DNA from: Rotaria macrura
Lineage: Eukaryota > Rotifera > Eurotatoria > Philodinida > Philodinidae
DNA length: 64,000 nucleotides
Direction of reading: 5' to 3'
Assembly (NCBI GenBank): GCA_900239685.1
Contig: OENT01000274.1
Span: 1-64,000 of the forward strand
Part shown: one piece after another, positions 38,641 through 52,800 of the stretch
Position numbering within the stretch: the stretch's first letter is position 1
Layout: every line of letters begins with the position of its first letter
Made by a program: the position numbers and the translations under genes
Notes under the pieces: generated by a model
Seen by the model: only the letters and a program-made list of their open reading frames with translations
Told to the model about the DNA's origin: nothing
The model's database searches: none

Positions 38641-40700
38641 ATGTCTGATACCGATGATGAAGCAAATGAAAAACAGATTAAAGTTGTACTTCTTGGTGAT
38701 GGTAGCGCAGGCAAAGTATTAGACTATAACTCGTATTCTTGATATTCTTACGATTGATATCCTCATTTTAGACATCCATAACTGAAAGATTTTCTAAAGA
38801 TGCATTCCATAGTGATTATAATCAAACCTTAGGAATTGATTATTATTTAAAGAGAATTACATTAACACGTAAATCTATATTGAACAGATGTTTAAACGAA
38901 TCAGCAATCCGATTTTTATCTTATTCGTTCAGGTTCATACAATGTTACATTAGCAGTAAATGATGTTGGTGGTCAAACTTTAGGTGGTGCCATGCTAGAC
39001 AAATATATATATGGAGCAGATGTAAATCAGCCTAATACTATTACAATTGACTTAAAGTTTTTCTTCGTTGTATAGATTGTTTTACTTATATATGATATGA
39101 CAAATTTACAAAGTTTTGAAAATCTAGAAGATTGGTATGCGACAGTAATGAAATATTGCGCTGGTCGAAAACCATTATTTGTACTTGTTGGTAATAAAAG
39201 TAAGTACACGGAAATTTTCACAAGACCCAAATTTCTTCATTGAAAAGGAACGAGTAAGTCTAACTGACTAATTATCTCAAGCCTCACTATACCATGCCCG
39301 CCTCAACAAAAATGTTAAATCGATTCTCACTATGGGCTTATATACAATTAAACTATTCCATAGCAATAGAAAATTTTCATATTACCATTAATTAAACGAA
39401 CGCTTTCGAATTCGTCTAATGTTCGATTTTCTGTTGAACTTATACGGATAGTTTAGTGAAGTGTACCAAGTCGAGAAGAGTTCAAGTCTGCAAACCATTA
39501 AAGTAAAATGAGAATCATTCGATTCAATATTGAAAAAACCTGTTGGTGTCTAGTGAAACGTTACAAATGGAATTTCGCCCAGAATTACGTGACATAAGCA
39601 GCCGTGTTTCAGCCGAAAATAATTGTGTGTTTTGTCTAGATATTAAACATTCAAGTAGACTTGAGTTTTCTATCGAGCCTTTTCTCAAATGATTATACTT
39701 GGCAAAACGATATCCTGACAAAAAAAAACATTTCTTTTGATTGAAATTCTGAGAATAGTCCACAAGTGATTCAATTAATCTGCGGAAGCATTGTTATGTT
39801 TGAATAGTGTTTTTATCGATATCCGAGGATATAGTTAGATTCAATGATTCAATAGAAAGATGAGGGATTGACTTCAAGAGCGTACGTGTGCGAGCATTTT
39901 TAGATACTTAATAGATTATACACATCTTTCTTGTGGTTGATATGTAAATCAAAATAAAAGAGTTCGGTTTTTCTGGGTTGTTTTTTTAAATAGATTGTAG
40001 AATTTTTTTCATCGATTGCAATGTTAAAATCTCTGAACGAAGTAATATTCAACGGACGCTTTAAGCACTACATAACATCTAACTGCAGCGAGTGTATTTA
40101 GCTAACATACAATCAAATTAAATAAGGAAAATGTTTTTGCAACCACAATAGTAATGCTATTTCTATTTCGGCAATAGTAGATTAAGACGTTCCGAAGATT
40201 TTTAAACTGACGAACACAATTCACTATTTCAAGAAACAATAAAGCAGTATGTATCTGGAATCACTAGAACTCCGAATTGACAGAGAATAGAATTATTTTC
40301 CAATTTCAGAATATATATATGTATCCATATCTATCTGTGTGATGTTTCATAATTATGAGACAGTAATCGAAAAACTAGTATATAAACACAATAATTTGAA
40401 GGACATCTTTTGTTTTCAGGCGATCTTGAATATTTACGCGCTGTTAAAGCAGAAAAACATCAACAGTTTGCTAAAGAAAAAGATATGTTATCATTCTTTG
40501 TTTCGGCTAAAACTGGTGAATCTATTGAAACTTTATTTCGTCAAGCAGCAGCTCATTTAATGCATATTGTCTTACCGAAAACTGATACTGATGCAACAGG
40601 TATTATAACAGCAACAATTACACGAGAAGACCCACAAAACTTCAAACCGATAACTGCACCGGCGAGCTCGTCACGTACATCAATTTGTAGCTTACAATGA
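38641..40700 (+). CDS. RAB28: RAB28, cilia-associated small GTPase with CaaX tail
   Basis: Atypical Rab-family GTPase that travels with the BBSome/IFT in cilia and acts at the ciliary base and in photoreceptors. Five exons: 38641-38715, 38772-38868, 38933-39021, 39076-39199, 40420-40700; 221 residues, the same as a human isoform. Visible motifs: P-loop GDGSAGKT (residues 19-26), the RAB28-type switch II with DVGGQT at 68-73 (Gln72), [23 protein letters not shown], the guanine-specificity motif NKSD and VSAKTGES. The protein ends CSLQ, a CaaX box for prenylation, matching the CaaX ending of vertebrate RAB28 rather than the double-Cys end of typical Rabs. The Trp that precedes the DxxGQ motif in many Rabs is Asn here (VNDVGGQ). 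Introns 1-3 are 54-64 bp; intron 4 is about 1.2 kb. Confidence 0.95.
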
Positions 40701-43700
40701 CTACACTTGTTCTTTCGCTCTGTTTTGACCTTTGATTCTAGTTCTTCTTTGTGCAATTAAGATCAAGGTTGTTTTCTATTGTAAAAATGGAATTCTCAGA
40801 ACTCAAAGGGGAAATATACTGCATAATACATATTGATCGATACCGTTGATATTAGTATATTTATTATGTGTCGATTCTTATGATTCAGCAAACCAGTCTA
40901 TCTGAATAATAGCGACTAATCATATTTTATACTTGATATTATAAACGATCGAGATAAATAATTTAGTTGACTGGTCCTTTTTATCGATTGCTTCGATTGC
41001 ACATTGTATGAAAATAAATTTTGAAGATTTTCTATAGACTAACATATTTACTATTGTTTACATTTGATTATTGCAAATCAAAAGGCTGTTAAAAAAATGT
41101 ACTAATAAACAATCTGAATTTGTCTGAATCCTCCATATACCTATGGTTTGTACTAATCTATTTTAGACATCAGTTTATTACTATGTATTGTTTTAATGTC
41201 TATCCAGTAAATTCCTGTCATAAGATGATTATAAACGAGATACACTGCAATGATTTAGTTTAAAAACGACGAACACATTATATGAAATCGAAGAAAAATA
41301 GAAATACTTAGTATGAGTTCATGATCATGTAATACTTAGTTCTATTTTTGTTTTAATGCAACTTTTACATAGTAGATGATAAAATAAAACATCAAAATCG
41401 ACAGACCCGATGGAATTGACATCGAGGATATCTGGATTTCAAGCTAAGAAAATATGTTTGATTGATGATCATAGAGTTGAGACGATTTCCGTACTGCTGC
41501 TGCTGCTGCTGTATAATGGATTCAGCGGATGTTTGGTAAATTATGAATCAATATTTTTATGAGCATGATATGATGCTCGCAGTGTGTATACTTAAAGATA
41601 GCGTATAATGTTCTTTTATAAGGGAGTAGTAGAGTTTATCTGTACAGATTTTCTTCGGATACAGATGTGATACCTAAGTCGCACACTATTAATAAAGTAT
41701 CTTATGATAGAAAAGCGATTATTCTAAGTATTCACATAGAATGATAAAGATGACTATGAAAGACAAAATGATAAATCTATTTTGAAATCAATAGTTCTAT
41801 ATTAGCATGTCTTCATGTATGATTCAGTTTTCATTAGAACAAAAGCGGAAGAATATGGCTGTTTGAATATCGATCATAAAAGTTATCGTAAAATATGAGC
41901 TAACGATAGTTTAGTTTCTGCCACGTACATGGACTAATATGTTTTAATTTTCAAAGAAACATTATCGTCATTCTATCACGTATCTCGATCAAAAATTAGA
42001 ATACAAAATCAATTGGTATCTTATTAAAGTACACATGCTTAGCTTGTTTAAGGTCTACATCATTAATAGATTAATCATTTATCCAAAAAACATAGTGGCT
42101 TCTCTAATCATTTTTCTTTTGTCTATTTAAAATTTCTTAATAAATTATGTTAAGGATGAAATCCGAACGTAAAACAACAAAAGATTTCTAATAGATAATT
42201 ATTAATTTGGACTTAGTAGTCAACTTCAGACTAACTACCAAGACAATACATTCATAGTACAAATTGTAATCATGTATCTAATCTTTAGGATACAATACCA
42301 TTGCTGACATTCCATCAAACTCTAAACATATTCAAATAATATATCTGATGATAGATATAACTAGAAGAATCAATTCAAACGTATGCTTTCGTTAATTTTA
42401 ACTTGATATGTTAGGAAGATTCATCTAACGATGCATTGAATTTTGGCACAAATATTTTCGTTCGTTATAATGACTCTAGTGAAAGTCAGTATGAAATTTC
42501 CACTTGCAAACATTTGCATTGATACTAATGGAAACATTTCTAATCGAGAGACAAATTGATACTTGATCGAATTTGTCAAAAGTATAACAAATCAATGTGA
42601 CGAGTAGCGTTGGAAGCGATGAAATAATTCCATTAGACAGTAATTTTCGTTTTTATTGAAATGTATTTGTCATTGAAATAAATCGTTTGCTTCATACTAT
42701 TACATTTTGACAAGGTTCTTTTCTAACAAAGAGACACGTCTTTTTTATTTGTTTGAATCGAAAAGTAGCTATTAGGCACCTATATATTTATAACTTGATC
42801 TCTTTTCTTTCATGTTATGATTCTTCCGAAAAAGGTAAAGAGAGAAAATTCTTGAATTTTAAAATTATGTCGGAAGTTCATGTTTGAAGGCTTTGACAAA
42901 TATAATAATACGACAGGATAACGAAGATAGCTTTCTTAATAAGTGTATGACCAATAATTGGCGAATACTAGGACATCTTTGCAACATTTCACCCAATAAT
43001 AATAAGACTCTGTATCTACTAATCAATAATACTGAACATATTAGAATTGTACAATATAAAATAAATATGACTGAAATAGATCTAGAGTTAAATTTCTAAA
43101 AGACATGTTCCAAAGACATGATACGTCTTCATACTACAGAATCCAGTGAATAGAGTATTCTAGGGAAAAGACTTTGTTTATCAAATGATGAATCTATTTT
43201 CGAATTTTGCCACTTATGATTCATGTGTTGATATTAAGCGTCATTCACTGGTCATTTAGTAGAAATTTTCAACATTTCCTATAGTTTATATTTTCTCTTG
43301 AAGTCTACTAAGACACTCTTCGATTCTTGAAATACGGTATGCATGTCTTTGCTATTTCATATCATGCATAATTTTGACACAAAAATAATCATGTTCCTTG
43401 GTCATTTCTAGAACAGTGAAGTCTTCCAACTATCTAAATTAGACATGTTAAACTATAGTATAACTTTCGTTTTTTTTCGTGACGTAATTTGGCATATCTT
43501 AATTGGAAATGATAACACATTTAATTAAAAAAGAAACGTATATATGTAAAAAGAAATTAGTTAGAAAATAAAGAAGATGTAAGTTACTTTTAGCGTGAAT
43601 GTTTTTTTCTCTTCCCGTTGAAAATATAATTCAATGAATTATATTCTCAAACTCAAGAAATCTTGAATAAAAAGTAATATTTGTGTTCATTTTGATTATA

Positions 43701-46235
43701 AGTAATCTCTACTGGATGACATCTAGTGCAGACTTTTTCTTTTTTGTCTAAGCTTCTTTTATTTTAATAGAAAACAGTGTATGAATTCTCTTGTCTAATT
43801 ATTTTAATGAAACTACTTGTCATATTAATCGATGAAACGGCTAGAAGTGTTTTTGGTATCCCTTATGAGTAAGAATGCTTACTGTTACTCTTGGCAAAAA
43901 CAGTACATGTTAATCAAAAAAAAATTTCTTTGTGTGTGTCAGTAAATGAAGAGACTAATATATAAATTGACAAACTAAATCTTTTTTTATAGAAAAGATT
44001 TTTTTAAATGAATAATAATTCAAATATACTTTCGGGCATAATCTTATTTCAAAGCAATATTAATTAAATATTTATGAAGAAAATCTTTATTTTGATAACA
44101 TCCTGTCTATAATTAACATACATATTCATTAGTATACGATGAATCTATTTGTTATGTTGTAGTACAAATATATATTTAAGTTTTTCGAAAATAAAAAAGG
44201 AAACATCAGTTATAGATCTTTTTAAATTGGTATCTTGTACTCTCCAGGAGTGCACTATGAATATGAGAGAACTAATTGATATTGATACTAAGTAGTCGTC
44301 GTCGTCATTGCAAAAAGCACAGCAAGAAATCACCTCCGTTGATGACACCATTTACACCTGCTTGTGTATAAATGATAGCAGTAGGTCTAAACACTTCGTG
44401 TGACGATAGCAAATTATCATCATCGTTCATTGGGACATATATGAAAATAAATTTTTAACAATCAACATGAACCGAACACTTCATCAAGTGACAAAACAAA
44501 AAAAACACGAAATATAACGTTTTTCTTTTTATTTCTTCTTTTCATAGTGTGCCTTCTTGAATTCAAAAAGCTATTCATTAGAAATGCTCTTTTTTCTGTT
44601 GTCTAATTTCAATGACTAGAGTAGACGAGAAGAATTGCAATCATTTGCAGTAGGGTGAGATGTACTCGAGTTAAGCATGCAGAAACAAAAACTATGAGTG
44701 ACATATACTGATCGATTTATCAAAATTCTCAGACAGATGTGTTACTAGTGATCAGGCTTAGAATTCGATAGAGATCAGTCACACCTTAATTTGGTAAGAA
44801 AGAAAAAGGTGTAAGGTACAGACACAAGAGAATTCTTGTATAATTAATATGGACTGTTCATTATCCGATGTTTGATACTATGTTTGAATCTTATTTATTT
44901 AGACATTCTTGAAAACGATGATAGAATAAAGAGCACTGAATTTTTGGAATCAATAAAAAGAAAATCAAGTGTAATAAATCGTTTCAACATCTCCTGTTTC
45001 TATTGAATTCGACTATTTTCCTATTTAAAATGGTCAATTTAACACTGATATCATAGAGATCGGTTATGATGTGTCTCATTTTTCTCTCACTCTACTACTT
45101 CTATGTTTTTGTTATTGAATTGAACATGTGTGTCTATAGATGTATGTACTCTCTGTATAAGTGAATCACAAGAAGACATTGGTATCGATTTGCAAGGAAA
45201 AAAATGAACATATTAGTCTTCAGCTATTTAACAGAAACAAGATAATCTATAATATCGTTGATGATTTGATTCGACAAAAAATAAATCATGATGTGTCTTT
45301 CTTCGTTAATGATTCTTTCCTTATACATTTTTCATGGCTGTTTGGCTTGCAATTTTCTCCTCGATGGATAAGCATCTTCAGTATTTTTTGCGACGTTCAA
45401 AATTGAAATATGTTTAAACGTTATGCGATACAATAAAAATCATGCTTTCTCGATCAATTAACAGTCAATGCTTGATAGTAATGTTTCGCACAATAGATTT
45501 CTTTTTCTCGTTTGTTAAGAAAAAGAGGTAAGACTAAAGGCATGCATTTACAAAGTGACAGATTTGATTAGACTTTTGATGAATCAAAAGATACGAAAAA
45601 GCATTCACTATGGTAAGAGAAGGAGAAAGAGAGAGAAAAAACCCAATGACGTAAAAAGTCACTCAACCGTATAATAACATCGTAGTTATTGCCAATTAAA
45701 AGAAAAAGAAAGCGAAAATAATTTTAATTTATTAACAGATAAATCGATCATTCAATTATTAGAGCATCGTAATACATGATGTACTCTGCAGTACATGAAT
45801 CTTTCGAAGCTGCTCGAACCAGAAAAAGATGTGCTAAGTGCATCTAGCCTTTAATTAAAAACTTTTTTTGGTCTATCGTTAGTGCATTTCTTTAGTGCAG
45901 AACAAACAAAAGAAAGGACGGCTAGATACTAGAAAAGCATTTTTTTCTTTAAGATCCGAAGGTCAACGTTTCCGTTATCAATCAAGAAACCTTCAATGAA
46001 GTGACATATCTATTCAAAAAAACTCGATCATCAGTGTTATGTACTTGAGTGAATAAATCATTGGTGTTTGTTTTTTTCTGTTTTTCATCCAATAAGGTTT
46101 CTTTGTGAAGTTAATTTTTTTTAACCAATCAAAAAAGCATATTTCTTTTCCTTTGATTATATAAAAATAACGTTCGCCGATAGATGAGTGCTGTTTGTTG
46201 TTGTGTAGCAAATTAACATATAAATATTTTGCATT
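40701..46235. other. Intergenic, no gene recognised; RAB28 3' flank to FoxQ2 promoter
   Basis: About 5.5 kb of AT-rich DNA. A short CTG run (about 6 units) lies at 41493-41510. Open frames (42884-43099, 45161-45406) carry no motif. This long upstream region is a reasonable place for FoxQ2 enhancers, but none can be pointed to. Confidence 0.5.
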
Positions 46236-46300
46236 TTCTCTTTCTCTTTCTCTCTCGTTCGCTTTCGAAAGAGAAAAAACGTAGAGAAAGAAGAAGAGAA
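46236..46300. promoter_or_regulatory. Polypyrimidine/polypurine inverted repeat upstream of FoxQ2
   Basis: A CTTTCTCTTTCTCTCTC tract (46236-46257) is followed after TTCGCTTTCGAA by a GAGAAAAAACGTAGAGAAAG tract. The two halves are approximate reverse complements and can form a hairpin or triplex-type structure. It lies about 90-150 bp before the FoxQ2 ATG, so it is in the promoter or 5' UTR. Confidence 0.5.
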
Positions 46301-46386
46301 TAAAATCGATACAAACAGTATAGTAGGACATTATTTCTTCTTTTTACCAATCAAGTTATTTGATATATACATAAAACAAATACTAC

Positions 46387-47431
46387 ATGCAGAAAGAGTC
46401 AATCAACATTTCAAGTTATCCGATTTTATTAGCTGCACAACAACAACAACAGCAGCAGCAGCAGCAGCAGCAACAACAACAACTATTTGATTATGCAGTG
46501 CGTCTTCGTTTTGATGGTTCGTTACCAGTAAATCCATACTCTTTATATTCTTTTTATCAACGATTTGATCCTCGATTTTGTGAAGAACCTAAACCATCCT
46601 ATTCATATATCGGACTCATTGCTATGGCAATATTAAGTTCGCCTGACCGACGTCTCGTTCTTGCCGATATTTATCAATGGATATTAGATCATTACCCATA
46701 TTTTCGAGCACGAGGACCTGGTTGGCGAAATTCCATTCGGCATAATCTTTCATTGAATGATTGCTTTATTAAAGCTGGTCGTTCGGCCAATGGTAAAGGC
46801 CATTATTGGAGTATACATCCGGCTAATTTGACTGATTTTATTGGTGGAGATTTTCGACGACGTCGAGCACAACGACGTGTCAGAAAAAGTATGGGATTAT
46901 CGATACCTGAAGAAGAAGACGACGAGGAGGAGGAAATTTTGCCGATCAATGAAGCAGAACATCATTTTCAAACGTAAGTTTCTTTTAAGAGAACAGAGAA
47001 AGCAAACAATGAGGAATTTTTCGAAGAACATATAAACAAAATAAAATTTCCATGATTTGATTGATTTCAGTTCTTTATCAAAGATTCCAGTAGACGATTT
47101 CCATTCGAACGATACAGACTTATCACTTTTATCGCCAACAAATAGTCACACAGCTCAATCCACTATTTTACACCATTACTTTGATGATATGCAACCTGTG
47201 ACCATATCTCACTTTGAACAACAACATCTATCTTCAACACAATCCATGAATATACCTGAAAATCCAGCAAAAGAAACTCAACGAAAACGTTGTTTTGACG
47301 TCGATAGCCTTTTAGCACCTGAAGAACCGTGTTTATTCAAACGACAAAAATTTCGTTTGTATAGAAACGAAGATATTCCTAGTCCATATTTAAAGTCGAA
47401 CAGATCTACCATCACGGAAACATACGCTTAA
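46387..47431 (+). CDS. foxQ2: FoxQ2-type forkhead transcription factor
   Basis: Nuclear winged-helix transcription factor; the FoxQ2 class patterns the anterior/apical region in many invertebrates. Two exons, 46387-46973 and 47071-47431, join in frame to 315 residues. Residues 18-32 are a 15-Gln run encoded by mixed CAA/CAG. The forkhead domain is at about 68-166: KPSYSYIGLIAMAILSS, LADIYQWILDHYPYFR, GWRNSIRHNLSLNDCFIKAG, NGKGHYWSIHPAN, then RRRRAQRRVRK. LADIYQWI, AGRSANGKGHYW and the basic tail are typical of FoxQ2 rather than FoxQ1 or FoxA. An acidic run (EEEDDEEEEI) follows. The C-terminal FDVDSLLAPEE at residues 271-281 resembles an EH1 Groucho-binding motif, a feature of FoxQ2 proteins. 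The 97-bp intron lies after the acidic run. No other start codon is supported. Confidence 0.92.
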
Positions 47432-49636
47432 ATGTGTCGATGTAAAATGTTTTTAATGTCTTATTCAATATTAATAATAATAATCATAAGGTTTTTTCTT
47501 TTGAGTATAATCATTAATCGGATAGTGCAATCTTCTTCTTTTTTTTCTATCACTCAGCAGGACCCATCTCTACATACCAATCAAATTGCGGTGGATGAAA
47601 AAGAAACCTACAAGAACGATTACTATCACATCTTACATTCGTTATCGATAGACGTGAGCGAATAAAATCCAATCGAGTGTACCTATCTTGCTCTGTCACA
47701 CACTTTCTCTTTTTATTAAATATATCTTTGCATTAACACTCTATTATAAGAGACAAAGGTTGAGTTACTTTTATTAGCACACAAAATAGACAACATTCGA
47801 TGATTGACAGAGTACGCATACACATGCGTTCGCGCACACATAAATACACACGTACACACATACATACAGAGTTTGACTGACAAATCTTGAATGATCTCAT
47901 ATAAATATAGATTCGTTATGGATTTATCTACAGAGATTTCACAAGAAATTTAACGAGGTTGCAAATAAAGTTTCATAATACAGTCTAATTATTTTCACGC
48001 AACAAAAAACTTGATGCCAATCTTGTATTACAAGTGACACATTGAAACAATTATGACAAAAATTGAATGAATTTGTTTCTTCATATACATGTATGTATAT
48101 AAGACGTGAAAAGAATTCAAATGAGTCTATTACATATTCGATGAAAGCAACTACCAGTTTCAGACCATACGATTAGCTTAATGTTTGCGACTCTGTTTCC
48201 AAATAAACACATATCGATCATTAGTAGAAGTCATGTTAGTTTTTCTTTATGATTTAGCGATGTTTTACACATAGAAAACTATTGATTTCGGTTGAATCTT
48301 CTTTAAAAATTCTCTCAATAACAAATTTATACCAAAGAAAATTGATAATTTATCTGTGTATACGGTTGCATTAAATATGAGTTTTGGTATATCAACTTTA
48401 CTTATTTTTCACTAGCTAACAAACCATTACTCAGAGTTACAATCGAGAAACTACCAATAAATTTTGTGATAAGCTACACTGATTCTTTGTATTTTCAAGC
48501 AACTAAAACTAAACATGTTCATAAGAACAACATCGAATTCTCCAACAAAGTAAAAAATATACAATATATTCATCTCAATAATTGAGTGCATGTTTTTTTA
48601 ATGAAATCAACTTTGGTTATTATAGAAAATGCTGTTGAAAATCAAAAAATAATGAAAGCTCATTGTATCATGCCGTATTGAAGTCAAGTTTTTGGTATTG
48701 AATGCACAGAATAAAAGTTTCTCTAGGGATACAACCTATGGGTCAAGCAAAATGGTTCGTGCATCTTATACTCAGTCGACATGAAAGGAAAGAAAAATCA
48801 AGAAGCTTGAATCTTTTTTTCGAAGATACGTCTCGAAATTTTCCACTACAGTTCGACTTGAGGCTATTTAATGTATAATTTTATTCAGTATTTAATTTTT
48901 ACATACATTTCAATGTCTGATTGAATGAGAGTCGAAATAAACACAAACAAAGTTTTTAGCATTAGTTTTCATAAAGCTATAGAATCCACCCTGATGAAAT
49001 TTGCCTTTCTGCTATTATTTCATATAAATCTGTCTCACATTCGATACATATTTATATTCAAGAAAATTCTTCAACTTGTTATCTTTCTCTCTAATTTATT
49101 AGATGGAATGAATAGAATGTTTGTTTTATGTGTCAGTTCTCTTATTTTACTTTTTGATTCCTAATTAGTTCATATAGTAATTGAATATTTGACTGTAAAC
49201 TTGAATGGATATCGTGAGAAAATATCTTTCCTATCATATTCAAATAATACAAAGCAATATTTCATGCATGTTTCATTACAGTGACTGAAACTTTATGATA
49301 GTAAATGGAATTATGGGCGTGGAAAACTTTCTTTGTAGAAAATTCCACAATGCATCAATAGCGAAATAGTTCTGACACTTGACTTTATTTGTGCGTTGAT
49401 ATTTACGAAAATTTTCGAATTATCATTACGTGAAGTCGACTACGTAATATTAGTGCTCTATAGAACTACAATAGTAAATTTTTCATACTATTTATTAGTT
49501 ATAAATACAAATTTCGGTACAGTGTACACAACATCACATGTTTGTTTTTATTTTTAATCATGAAAAGAAATTTGAAAGATTTGAAAAAATAATTTCAATA
49601 AAGAAAAACTCAATGTAATATCACCAAACATCTATA

Positions 49637-49671
<35 letters not shown>

Positions 49672-49811
49672 AACGTTTCTGTTTTTGTGTTCTTTGTTGT
49701 TGAATTAAGATAACATATAAGATCTCATACGACTAGTAAGAATTAATGAAAATAATATCATCTTTGACCGGATGAGAGAATATATTTATGCACGGGTAAG
49801 GGAATTTTATT
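47432..49811. other. FoxQ2 3' flank and KIF17 3' flank; no gene recognised
   Basis: Convergent intergenic region. A 77-codon frame immediately after the FoxQ2 stop (47432-47665) is low-complexity and probably 3' UTR. A CA/CACA-rich patch lies near 47817-47870. A long (TA)n microsatellite lies at about 49633-49669. Confidence 0.5.
49633..49669. repeat. (TA)n microsatellite
   Basis: Near-pure TA dinucleotide run close to the 3' end of KIF17. Confidence 0.85.
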
Positions 49812-52800
49812 TTACTGTTTATCCGATGAAGATGCATATTTACGAGTTATTCGAGATGGTGTTTCATGCTGATTAAAACGACGTTTCATATAATCATTAT
49901 CAATATTATTCAATGGGAGTGGACGTCTTGCTCGTTGTAAAGCTGAATGTTCATTTAATAGTTGTTCTTGACGTTTAGTACGTGTTTTTTCTGGTGGTAA
50001 ATTTGGTGTTTCATAGCGCCCATAACGTCGTTCAATATCTTCACTATTCGTGGTTGAATAATAATTATGTTGAGCATTGTTGACGGTTGTTGGTTCAATA
50101 AAATCATCTTCATATTCTGTGGGTGGTGTCGCCATGGATTTCGTGGGTGTAAAATGATCGTTTTGTGGTATACGTCCGTTTGTCGTTGGTATTGTTGTTG
50201 TAAAATTTCCCAATTGAGGTAGTTGAGTTTCTTCCATGGTTGGTTCAGGTAAAATGTATTGAGTTTTGTCCTCATCATAAACAGCATATTCAATAATTTT
50301 GTCAGTATTACTATAGTTACAACTTCTTGGCACAATACGACTCATTTTTTCTATTATGCTGCGATAGAGAAGCATTCGTTTTTCTTGTTCACGAATATTG
50401 TTTAGATATCCTTCACGTTCACGTTGAAATTCATGTTGTAAATCTTCATTGTCACTCTTTAAGCGCTTATTTTCAAGCTTTTCACATTCCAAGATTTTAG
50501 ACGTATAGTGAAGCTAAAAATATGGATTCTATGATTGGATATATGTAAGTTGAATGATAATTAAAATAATCACAATCAGGTCAAGTGAACTTTAAATGTG
50601 CTATCTGTTAAACATCATCAAGTTATATGAATTACGTCATTATGCAGAATCTTTTTCTTAGGGCTTGGTCTGAAATTTTTACATTTCATCCGTTTTTTTC
50701 TACCCAATATATTGTAGTTTCAAATATTTAGCATACCCATGCAGTCAAAAAAAACGCCAAAACGGTATTTTGATGCGTTGAAAGATAAAAAGGCATAGAA
50801 AGAACGCGTTTAAGTCGTTCAGTTCACAGGAAAAAGAAGACAATGCGTATAAACGGGTTGATCTCGCCATAACGCATTTTCACGCATCTAATAGATGAAT
50901 TTTCAGAAATCAATGCATTTTAACAGTAGATTTAACCTATGGTATAGATGCAGATGAACTGTAACTCGGCTCGTCCAGTATTACTGTATTACTATCCTGT
51001 TCCTTCCTTTGTCACTCCACATCAAGAAAATCATGAACGAGGAAGAGCAACAATGTGTTGACGCCTGTGAAGTTATCATTTTGTTGGTGCGATATTTTTC
51101 ATTTTAAATAAAAATTCTAAAGGCGAAAGCCGATGCCTCTAAAATCTTTAAACTGAATACTTATAAATATATAATAAACAATTTTTAAAATTATTGATAG
51201 ATATTAACTGAAACTGAACGAAAAGCACTGATTATTCAATGAAACAATAAAATATCGACTAAATATTTCTTAAGAGTTGTACTTATAGAAATTTTTTTCG
51301 CTGAATTTTCGTTTAATATGCGTAGTAACTTTTAAGATATCTCGTAACGCTTAAGCCTAGTCTAATCTGAAGTTAACTGTCTTCTAATTATAGGATCCTC
51401 TGATCGACCCTATACCAGGACACCGAGCAACTCGTTATAATACATTCTCAATAATGAAGAAAATACAAACTTAATACGTCTCGACGAATTCTTTTTTACC
51501 GCTAAACACGTTTAAACAGTAAGAAAAAAGAAACGCATTTAAACGGTTGAATTTCACATCTCTCACTGCTAGAGGATGCGTCAATTTATAACGTGTGAAA
51601 ACGCAAAAATTCGGACATTTTTGACTGTGTAAAACGCGTTGAACGAGACAAATAAAGGGCATTGTTTTAACGCGTTTTTTCGGAATTTTGACTGCTAGGG
51701 TATATTTGTTACTTGATATATCACCTTAGAATCTCGGAAAATTTTTACAGGAACATATTCATATACCTTTATATTAGTAGCCTATTTCTAGAGCCATACA
51801 CAATCGAATGCTAAGACTGATCAATGGAAACAGATTGAAAAAATATCCTCACTAGTAGCGTGAGATCAGAGATGAATCGAAGAGTGTCAGGTGTAGTAAT
51901 AGTTATGTTTCATTTGAAGCAACTATACGACTAGTTTAATTAATACTTCATTATCGAAAATGAAGAGACTCGAGTAGTGTATAACGTATTAATATCGTCA
52001 ACAAAATAAAGAAGAAAAATTTCGACCTTCATCATTCATTAATATAATTATGGAAAGATACCAAAGACATCGAAAGCATGATGAAATCTAAGATAATCTC
52101 CGATTGATTTGGACAAGTGTTGGTCAATGAACGTTTTTTCCTGAAAATGGGGCTTCATTTTTTATAAAATATGAATTGATTGTGACAGTCGAGACAAGGG
52201 ATTTGACCAACTTTTTTGTAGTGTTCTTCTTTATCGAAAAGATTGATGTCAACCCAAGATCAAAATAGTATGAAGAAAACTTCATGGTTTATCTATGGAT
52301 AAATATTTAAGTAGGTGATTTGTTCGACTGTTACCCAGTATTAGATCCCTGCAGGTTTTATCTGATGCTTTTTCTGAAGAGGTCCTAACCGCAGCATTTC
52401 TATGTACTGTGTGATGACTAACCTCTTCTTGAGCATTGTTGAAAACTTTCATCATCGTATCATCATCATCAGCATTAACTGCTTTACCAAAACGCTTTCG
52501 TTGTTCAAGTTTTTCACGCATTTCATTTAATTTCTTTTTACGTTTCTTTTTTCGTTCCTCGTTGTTAGCTTCCTCACCACCAATAATTTTTTTTTCTAAT
52601 TCATGCAATCGAGAAAGCTTTAGTTGCTGATCGGCGTCGTCTGCAGGATTTAATACACTATCTACTTCAATATCTTGACCACTGGCTGGTTCTTCTGCAC
52701 CTCGTCGTCGTTTTAACAGGGCACCTTTCCGTTTTGCTTTACCTCGCTCATTAATACCACTCCCAACACCACCCAGACCATCCATACCAACGCCGCTACT

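Noticed and set aside
47432..47665. 77-codon frame directly after FoxQ2 stop
   Set aside because: Begins after the stop in a low-complexity region, no domain; better explained as 3' UTR.
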